Source: Desulfatitalea sp.
GTDB taxonomy: Bacteria > Desulfobacterota > Desulfobacteria > Desulfobacterales > Desulfosarcinaceae
DNA length: 7,091 nucleotides
Assembly: GCA_013041835.1 (NCBI GenBank)
Contig: JABDRH010000601.1
Coordinates: 1 to 7,091, forward strand
Direction: 5' to 3'
Below are positions 1 through 6,500 of the stretch, in pieces; the stretch's first letter is position 1, and every line of letters begins with the position of its first letter. The notes under the pieces are model-generated. The model had not been told where the DNA came from, did no database searches, and saw only the letters and a program-made list of their open reading frames with translations. The position numbers and the translations under genes are program-made.

Positions 1-1
1 G

Positions 2-901
2 GCCAACATCAATTTGCTCAGTGAAGTTACCCTGGCCCGGGCGTTGCATGCCGAGGGCGTGGGGCTCTACCGTTCCGAGTTTCCCTTCATCGTACGATCC
101 ATCCTGCCCACCGAAGAGGAGCAGCGCCGCGTCTATGAACAGCTTTTCGAACAGATGGACGGCCGACCGGTGTATGTGCGGACCCTGGACGTGGGCGGCG
201 ACAAGATACTGCCCTACCTGAATTTGCCAGAAGAAGCGAACCCAGAACTGGGATTACGCTCCATCCGCTTTCTGCTCAAGCATCAGGATGTGTTCGACCA
301 GCAGCTCCGGGCCATTCTACGCGCCGGCCATAAATTGGAGCGGGTGGGCATCATGTTTCCCATGATCTCCTCACTGGATGACTTTGAGCAGGCCCGCCAG
401 GCCGTGTATGATGTCATGACGGACTTGGCGCGCGAAGGGCTCGATCACGCACAAAATCCCGCCATCGGGGCCATGATCGAAATGCCGTCGGTCTTGGCGG
501 TGATCGACGAGTTGGCTGCCGCCGCCGATTTTTTCTCCATCGGCACGAACGATTTCATCCAATACATGCTCGCGGTGGATCGTACCAACGAAAAGGTCGC
601 CCACTACTATCAACCGTTTCATCCCGCCATTCTCAGGACACTCGCGCACCTGGTGGCACGTGTAAGGAGCTTCGGAAAGGCAGTCTCAGTCTGCGGAGAG
701 GTCGCCCATGATACCGAATATATTCCGTTTTTATTGGGCATCGGCATTCGTCGGCTAAGTGTCGACCCACAGTTTTTGCCGACCGTGCAACACACCATTT
801 CCGAAATCTCTCTTGCCCGTGCGCAATCTTATGCCCAAGCGTTGCTCGCCGCCCCATCCCTTCGCCAAGTAACGGCAATCAAACAAGCGTGGACCTTTTG
901 A
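2..901 (+). CDS. ptsP: Phosphoenolpyruvate-protein phosphotransferase, PtsP-like (enzyme I family), C-terminal part
   Basis: This is the 3' end of an enzyme I gene; the open frame reaches the left edge, so the N-terminal part is outside the window. The family transfers phosphate from PEP to a histidine and then to HPr or NPr, in the cytoplasm. The 299 visible residues are the TIM-barrel PEP-binding domain. Numbering from the first codon, the expected active-site residues are present: Arg24 (GLYRSEF), Arg60 (VRTLDVGGDK), Glu160 (IEMPS), Asn183-Asp184 (GTND), Arg194 (AVDRTNE) and Cys231 (VCGEVAHD), so the fragment looks functional. The FPFIVRS...PTEEEQ stretch after the first Arg resembles the nitrogen-branch enzyme PtsP more than PtsI, as I recall the families; the GAF domain that would prove it would lie upstream. 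It ends with TGA; no hairpin with a T-run follows. The next gene on this strand starts about 119 bp later and may be separately transcribed. Confidence 0.9.
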   Translation, partial: ANINLLSEVTLARALHAEGVGLYRSEFPFIVRSILPTEEEQRRVYEQLFEQMDGRPVYVRTLDVGGDKILPYLNLPEEANPELGLRSIRFLLKHQDVFDQQLRAILRAGHKLERVGIMFPMISSLDDFEQARQAVYDVMTDLAREGLDHAQNPAIGAMIEMPSVLAVIDELAAAADFFSIGTNDFIQYMLAVDRTNEKVAHYYQPFHPAILRTLAHLVARVRSFGKAVSVCGEVAHDTEYIPFLLGIGIRRLSVDPQFLPTVQHTISEISLARAQSYAQALLAAPSLRQVTAIKQAWTF

Positions 902-1007
902 AATCTGCCGGTCACAATGGGAATGTTCACTGTTTGCATTGAAATCGTTCAAGATGTTTCCGCCAATGGCCGATAAGAAAATGTAATGCGCTCACTTGCT
1001 TGATGAC

Positions 1008-1014
1008 GGAACGG
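1008..1014 (+). promoter_or_regulatory. Weak candidate ribosome binding site for the PilZ gene
   Basis: GGAACGG lies 6 nt before ATG 1021. It is the best purine-rich match near the four possible in-frame starts and favours 1021, but it is weak and ATG 1003 or 1045 remain possible. Confidence 0.3.
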
Positions 1015-1020
1015 CATATT

Positions 1021-2064
1021 ATGCATAAGCCAACGGGTGTCCCCATGACGACCGCACCATCTGTAAATGATGAACAAATTCAGTCGCTGATTCGCAGAGG
1101 CCGGACTGATGAGGCCATCGAATTGTTGGCCAAATCAGCCATCAACGCCGCCAGACAGAACAACTTCGAAATGGCGGAAAGCTGCCGCGACCAGATGTAC
1201 GAACTGGACAGCATGGCCCTTGCCGCCATCGTCTCGGTCAACGAAATCATTGAGATCGAAAAGAGCAAGGCGCTTACCCCTGACCGACGCCGCTTGTGGG
1301 CGTGCTTTCTCAAAGGGCTTGACTTGGAGGAGGCCAACGCGTTTTTCTTTTCCCTGAAGGAGTTCAAGGCCGAACCGGAGCAGACGATACTGCGGCAGGG
1401 CGAAACCAATGATCGGCTTTATCTTGTCAACAGCGGCCAACTGCGCATCATTCATGACAACGAGGACAAACAGATCCTGATACAGACCATCGGGGCCGGT
1501 GACATCTTTGGCGAAGATACCTTTTTTTCCATCAATGTGTGCATCGCCTCGGTCATCACCAATAGCGCCGCGCGCATCAGCTACCTGGAACGGGATCGGC
1601 TCGAAGGTATGAAGATCCAATATTCCCACCTGGAAAACCACCTGATGAAGATTTGCGGCACGGGCCAGAAGCTTTTCAGTTGGGTCAAGAACAAGGGCAT
1701 CGATCGCAGAACCTATCGACGCATCAACTTTCCCACCAAGATATCGTTTCAGATTCTCTCCGCAGACAAGAAGGCGCTCATGCAGCGTGCGGTAACCGCG
1801 GAACTTTGGGACCTATCCAAAACCGGTCTCTCTTTTTATTTCCAATCCAAGAACAGGCAGGCGGTACAGCGTCTCATGGGAAAAACCATCGGCGTGCGCT
1901 TTTCCGTGGGCGAGGGTGAGCAAAGCAAAGTGTTAGCCCTGACCGGCACTGTGCAGGGGGTGCAGAACCATCCCCTGGATGAATACTCCGTGCATCTGAA
2001 ACTGCGTCGCAACTTCAGCGACGATGCCATGCGTACCCTGAGACGCCTCTCCGATGGTAAATAA
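1021..2064 (+). CDS. Cyclic-nucleotide-binding-like and PilZ domain protein (putative c-di-GMP receptor)
   Basis: A cytoplasmic signalling protein of about 347 residues with no signal peptide or membrane segment. Numbering from ATG 1021: residues 15-85 are a charged helical region with a TPR-like look (RRGRTDEAIELL). Residues 105-215 form a CAP_ED cyclic-nucleotide-binding fold, with ILRQGETNDRLYLVNSGQLRI followed by GDIFGEDTFF. Residues 228-343 are a PilZ domain with the arginine motif RRTYRR and the DLSKTG (DxSxxG) motif that together bind c-di-GMP in the family. The arginine that contacts the cAMP phosphate in CRP, ten residues after the Glu of the FGE motif, is Ile here, so cAMP binding is doubtful while c-di-GMP binding is plausible. 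There is no DNA-binding helix-turn-helix, so it probably acts through protein contacts. The start is uncertain: in-frame alternatives are TTG 1000, ATG 1003 and ATG 1045. I chose 1021 because a weak GGAACGG lies just upstream. Confidence 0.85.
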   Translation: MHKPTGVPMTTAPSVNDEQIQSLIRRGRTDEAIELLAKSAINAARQNNFEMAESCRDQMYELDSMALAAIVSVNEIIEIEKSKALTPDRRRLWACFLKGLDLEEANAFFFSLKEFKAEPEQTILRQGETNDRLYLVNSGQLRIIHDNEDKQILIQTIGAGDIFGEDTFFSINVCIASVITNSAARISYLERDRLEGMKIQYSHLENHLMKICGTGQKLFSWVKNKGIDRRTYRRINFPTKISFQILSADKKALMQRAVTAELWDLSKTGLSFYFQSKNRQAVQRLMGKTIGVRFSVGEGEQSKVLALTGTVQGVQNHPLDEYSVHLKLRRNFSDDAMRTLRRLSDGK

Positions 2065-2099
2065 AATCAAGGGTTTTTAGATACAATCTTCGAGCGGTT

Positions 2100-2132
2100 T
2101 GTTGGGTTTCGCTTCGCTCTACCCAACCTACA
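2100..2132. repeat. Palindromic TTGGGT/ACCCAA repeat, unit 1
   Basis: GTTGGGT at 2101-2107 pairs with ACCCAAC at 2121-2127 (7 bp, 13-nt loop containing TTCGCTTCGCTC). The unit ends in CCTACA. I recall this kind of GTAGGTTGGGT...ACCCAACA palindrome as a dispersed intergenic repeat in many Proteobacteria, though I have no search to confirm it. It lies 36 nt past the end of the plus-strand PilZ gene. The nearest T-run (2146-2150) is too far from the stem for a standard intrinsic terminator. Confidence 0.7.
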
Positions 2133-2159
2133 ATTTTCGGTCATCTTTTTAATGCAACA

Positions 2160-2204
2160 TTGGGTTTAGCAGCGACGGTTGGGTTGAATGAAATGAAACC
2201 CAAC
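2160..2204. repeat. Palindromic TTGGGT/ACCCAA repeat, unit 2
   Basis: GTTGGGTT at 2178-2185 and AACCCAAC at 2197-2204 form a perfect 8-bp inverted repeat around the 11-nt loop GAATGAAATGA. An extra half-site TTGGGTTT sits at 2160-2167. It is the same family as the unit 30 bp to the left but has a different loop. On the minus strand the stem begins 7 nt after the amidotransferase stop codon, so its transcript would fold here, which could protect the mRNA 3' end or weakly terminate. No T-run follows the stem on the minus strand. Confidence 0.7.
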
Positions 2205-2211
2205 GCAGAAG

Positions 2212-3552
2212 CTAGAAACCGAACTTTTGATTCTCGCCGAAGGGAAAACCGCGCACCGTCAAATAGTGGTGTAGTACTGATTTGTACCAGCGGTTTTTCA
2301 AGCGGTGATCCAACCATAAGAATTCTTGCACCACCTGGGGGTCCAGGAAGGGATAGCGCGCTTCCAGGCCGTGGGCGCCGGCCACGTATTCTTCCTTGCA
2401 CAGGTAGGAGAGCATGGAACTGTCGTAGAAGCTGGGCCAGGGGAAAATGGAGGTCAGGTCGGCCGGAAAGCGGCCGCCGAAGGTGCTGTGGGGATAGATT
2501 TTATGGCCGTTGAAGCCGTAGTCGGCAAAGATCTCGTCGGCCCCCTGGCCGGAAAGGTAGATCTTGCGGTCGTCGCGGCGGGCGCAGGCCGCCACCATGC
2601 TCAGGCTGACGGCGCCGTGGTCGTCCCGCAGGTCCAGGCCGAATTCGTTGTAGTCGCTGGAGCCGGAGAAAATGCGGTATTGAAACGGCTCCACGTGGGT
2701 TTTCAGGAAACGGTGGGCTTCGGCGCGCGCTTCCGGCGCGTCGGCCAGCCATTCGCTTTTGGCCACGGGTTGGATGCGGGCGTGGCGCTGGTCGAGCACT
2801 TCCCGGTTCTCCCGGCCCAGCAGGGTGTAGGCCTTGAACGGCACCTGTTGGGTGAGCAGTTCGCAGGCGATGGCGCCGCTGTCGTAGCCGCTGCTCAAAC
2901 CGATGAAGATTTTTTCACGCACATTGGCCACGGCCCGCTTGTGCACGGCATGGGTGAACGCCGTCATCCAGTCGTCGAAGCCGGTCTTTTCCTGCCGGTG
3001 GATGTCGAAGTCAAAGACCGGGCGGCGCTCTTTGAGGGTCAGATCGTTCAAGTCCATGATCAGGGTCGTGTTGGCCGCCACTTTCTCTGGCTGTTTGAAG
3101 CCCAGTTCCGATAGGGCCGAGGCATAGCTGGCCACGCCCACGGCAGCGCCCTGTACGTCCATCCACAGGGGTTTGGTGGCGAAGACATCGGTGCTGATCA
3201 TCAGGGTCTGGGTATGAAAATCGGCCAACACCAGGGCGAATTCACCGTCCAGATGCCGGGTGAACGCCGGGCCGTATTGTTCGTAGAGAGGAATCAGGCA
3301 TCGGGCATCGTTGTCATAATCGCCGAATTGCCGGTAATTGTAGATTTCGCCGTTGAACAGACACCACACCTGCTGATCCCGGCTGACCATGGGTTGGGGG
3401 GTAAAAGCGCCGGTGATGCTTAGCAGATTGTGCACAAAGGCATGGGCGCCGCGGTGCATCTCGCTGGTGTGGTCCGGCCCCCGGCGCTGGATGTAACGGT
3501 TGACGTGGGCCAGATCGGCAATGGATCGGTTGGTGAAAATGAAGCCGCACAT
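2212..3552 (-). CDS. Asparagine-synthetase-like glutamine amidotransferase (short, 446 aa)
   Basis: The family hydrolyses glutamine in an N-terminal domain and uses the ammonia, with ATP, to amidate a carboxylate. The chosen start gives MCGF, placing the nucleophile Cys at position 2 as the family requires; upstream in-frame starts would bury it. Glutaminase domain, about 2-165: RRGPDH (23-28), NGEIYNY (67-73), LDGEFALV (101-108). Synthetase domain, about 195-440: PP-loop LSSGYDSG (219-226, usually SGGLDSS), LSGQGADEIFADYGF (333-347), LEARYPFLD (396-404) and Lys424 in KSVLHHYL. At 446 aa it is shorter than typical AsnB (500-650 aa), with an abbreviated C-terminus. The start shares one base with the preceding stop (TAATG) and has GGAAAAG 9 nt upstream, so translation is probably coupled. 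Next to glycosyl- and methyltransferases, a sugar-acid amidating role (as proposed for WbpS-type proteins in O-antigen loci) is more likely than asparagine supply; this is inference. Confidence 0.88.
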   Translation of the reverse strand: MCGFIFTNRSIADLAHVNRYIQRRGPDHTSEMHRGAHAFVHNLLSITGAFTPQPMVSRDQQVWCLFNGEIYNYRQFGDYDNDARCLIPLYEQYGPAFTRHLDGEFALVLADFHTQTLMISTDVFATKPLWMDVQGAAVGVASYASALSELGFKQPEKVAANTTLIMDLNDLTLKERRPVFDFDIHRQEKTGFDDWMTAFTHAVHKRAVANVREKIFIGLSSGYDSGAIACELLTQQVPFKAYTLLGRENREVLDQRHARIQPVAKSEWLADAPEARAEAHRFLKTHVEPFQYRIFSGSSDYNEFGLDLRDDHGAVSLSMVAACARRDDRKIYLSGQGADEIFADYGFNGHKIYPHSTFGGRFPADLTSIFPWPSFYDSSMLSYLCKEEYVAGAHGLEARYPFLDPQVVQEFLWLDHRLKNRWYKSVLHHYLTVRGFPFGENQKFGF

Positions 3553-6500
3553 TACAGCACGCTTTTCCAGAAATCGACCACCGAGCGGGTCTCGCGCTGG
3601 CGGGTCAGGGGCGCCGTGGTTTCCAGGCCTTTGGCGCGCAGGGGCTCCCATGCGGCCGAACCGCCGTTGAGCAGGTTGTCCAGCAGCGGCGCCACGGCAT
3701 AGGCCAGGCTGACGTAGTCGCCGTTGGGCGCCAGGATGCAATTCTCTCCGTTTACCAGCAACTCCCTACCGCCCACGCCGTCGAAGCCCGCCACTACAGT
3801 GCCGGCTGCCATGGCCTCCATGCAACTGGTCGGAAAACCTTCGGCGGGAGAAAGATTTAAAAAGATCGACGCGCTGCACACCTCGCGGGCGTAGTCGTTT
3901 TGGGGCAGACCGGTGAGCGGCCGCCATTGAATGCGTTCGGTGTAATCGCGATTACGCGCCGCGAGCAATCGCTGAAGCGGTTCGATGCAGGCCGCCTTGC
4001 GCTGGATGTAGGCCACTCGGTGTTGCTTTTGTTCGGGAACATAGCGAAAGCGGTCGCCGTCGATGGCCGAGTCGAGCAGGTGGATGGGCAGGCGCATGGC
4101 CCAGGAGACCATCCGGCCGATGAAGGGCGAGACCACCATGACCCGTTCGATATTGAAATGGCGCCAGTCCATTTCGTCGGGCAGGCTTTTGAAGATGTAG
4201 TCCCAGTTCAGGGCGATGACAAAGCGCCGACAGGCCACGTCGCGCAGGGCATGCATGATCTGGGGCTGCCCTTCGGGAATCACCACCACGTCCCGCTCGG
4301 TGAGACGGGTGTCGTCCCAATAAACGATAGGGGCCTCCGGCTGGTCGGGCGCCTTGAACCCCCCCTGCTGGTGTAAGATGGCGGCGCTGAAGCCGTTTTG
4401 GGCAAGGGCCGCGACATGGCGGTAGAGGCGCCGGATACCGGCTGAAAGCAAAGGGATATCCGGGCAAAAGTAGAAAATGCGGCCTTTGGTCTGGGGTGCG
4501 GATGTGCGACTGGTTGTGACTGTTTCAGCGGGTGGCTCGGCCACCAGGATATCGTTGCGGCCGTAGGGGACCGATTCGGGCGTGCTGTGGGCATCGCTGA
4601 AACGGTAGCCCGGATCGATGGATGTGATTACCGAGCGCACTTGATCTTCATGGATGCCGAATTCTTGTTCAAACAGGCGCCGGTCGTCGATGAGCAGGGT
4701 GTGCCGGCGAATGGGGTGGCGCTGGATGGCCCTCAGCTCCTCCAACAAAGGGTAGGGCGCACCGCCGCCGTCCAGGCCGCCGCCAGTACGGTGGGCGTCG
4801 AGCCAGAAGGTGGCCGGCGTGTCGAGGTCGGCCAGGATTTGCGACAGGGCTGACAGGCTTTCGCCATGGATGATGGTCACGCGCGGATCGTCGGCGAATC
4901 GGGCCCGGTTAAATTCCGCCAGGTCGCCGTTTTGTTCCACGCTGATCACCGTGTTGAATCCGGCGCGCAATGCGGCCTTGACGCCCCTGCCCAGGGCGGT
5001 TCCCGTCTCAATAAAGACCGGGTTTAGGTGGCTTTTGAAAAGATCGATCAGCATGTCGATATGCGTTTCGATGTCGTTGCGCAGGACGAAAATGGGCTGG
5101 AAATAGTCCAGGTCGCGGTAGGTTTCCGATTCGGCGTGCTTGCCGGCCGAGGCCAGCACTTCCCATCCGGCCACCAGGTGCGGGAAACGCACCTTGCCGT
5201 AGATGCGATGGGCATTCCATACGATGGTGTCCTCGCGCATGGGCACCGATAGGAATAACAGGCCGTCCTGCCTGACCTTGGTGCGCAACATCCGCATGGC
5301 CGCCAGGTCGCCGTCCGGATCAAGAGGGTCGCCGTAGCGGCCCAGTCCGGTGTGCTCGAAGGTGGAGATGGCGATGGCGGCATCGTACAGTTGCGTGGAC
5401 CGGCCCAACGCTTCCACGGTCAGCGTATCATGGTCGGGATGATCCGACCGGATCTTTTCAAACTCCACGGTGGTCGGCCGCGCCCCCCGGGCCAGGCAGA
5501 CCGCCTCGTAAAAGGGCACCTGGGAGCCCATGACCAGGACACGCTGGCCGGTGATGGGAAAGCGGTCGAGCATTTGGTAGAGCCACTGGTCGGTGTCGCC
5601 GTAATTGCATGCCTCCCGCCGATGCGCCTTTTCCATCAGCCGGTCCATCAGCGTGCGGTCGTAGTGCAGATTTGCGTCGCGCCCGGATTCGTCGAAATAG
5701 CCTTCTGTTACCGGGATTTGTCCGCCCATGGTATAGGCGGCCCGCAGGGTTTCGGGCATGGCGCGCGGTGGCGTCACCGGCGCTGAGCGGTGCTGCGATC
5801 CGGCGCCGGCCGCTTTGAGCAAGTTCACCAGTTGGGCAAAGGAACTGCCTTCATGAAAAATGCGAAAATCAGTGCGGGCCAGCAGGTGAATATCAATGAT
5901 GGCTTCCCGGATGGCGGCGTTGGAGGTGAGGGTATTGTTGGTCCAGTCGGCCGTGGGGTCTGCCCGCCGCACGCAGTCTGTTTTGGGGCGGACAATGATG
6001 TTGTGGGGGAAATAGGATTTCAGGTGCGTTTCATATGCCGCATCGTCGGAACTGACAAAAAAGCGCTGCCGGGGATGCTCGCGCAAGTGCAGGGCGATAC
6101 GCTCGGCATAGGTCGCCACTTGCACGTTGAAGTCGGTGCCCCGGGCATGGACGCCCACGACGGTGTCGTCCAGGCCGAGCGCCTGCGCAAGCTGCGCGAT
6201 TTGTTCGCGCAACGCCTGAACCGGTCTGAGCTGTCGGAAGAAATCGATGATCTCTTCGCGCGCCGCGCCCGGCACCAGGTTGTTATGATAGATGATCACA
6301 TCCCGGACGCCGTCCGATGTCAGGGTGATCTGGTTGCGGTCGCTGAAGCCATGTTGCCGGGCCAGACCCTTGAGGGCGTGCGTGCCGTTCAATTGCGCTT
6401 CGAAATCGATATCCTGCTGATCTGCGTAAATCTTGCACGATGTAAGGCCTGCCAGTTCATCATCTCCGACCATGGGAATGCTATTTTCAAACAGTTCGTC

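Noticed and set aside
939..952. Small inverted repeat TTGAA-ATCG-TTCAA between the first two genes
   Set aside because: A 5-bp AT-rich stem with no following T-run is too weak for a terminator, and nothing marks it as an operator.
972..987. Possible -10 elements (GATAAG, TGTAAT) upstream of the PilZ gene
   Set aside because: Neither has a convincing -35 box at 16-18 bp spacing, so a sigma-70 promoter cannot be supported.
2326..3114. 262-codon open frame on the plus strand
   Set aside because: It is antisense to the amidotransferase gene, whose family motifs are clear. The translation is a run of Ala, Gly and Val without motifs.
3553..3741. N-terminal extension of the amidotransferase frame upstream of ATG 3552
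   Set aside because: The extension would overlap the end of the long gene and would place the nucleophile Cys internally; the family requires it directly after the initiator Met. The ribosome binding site also supports 3552.
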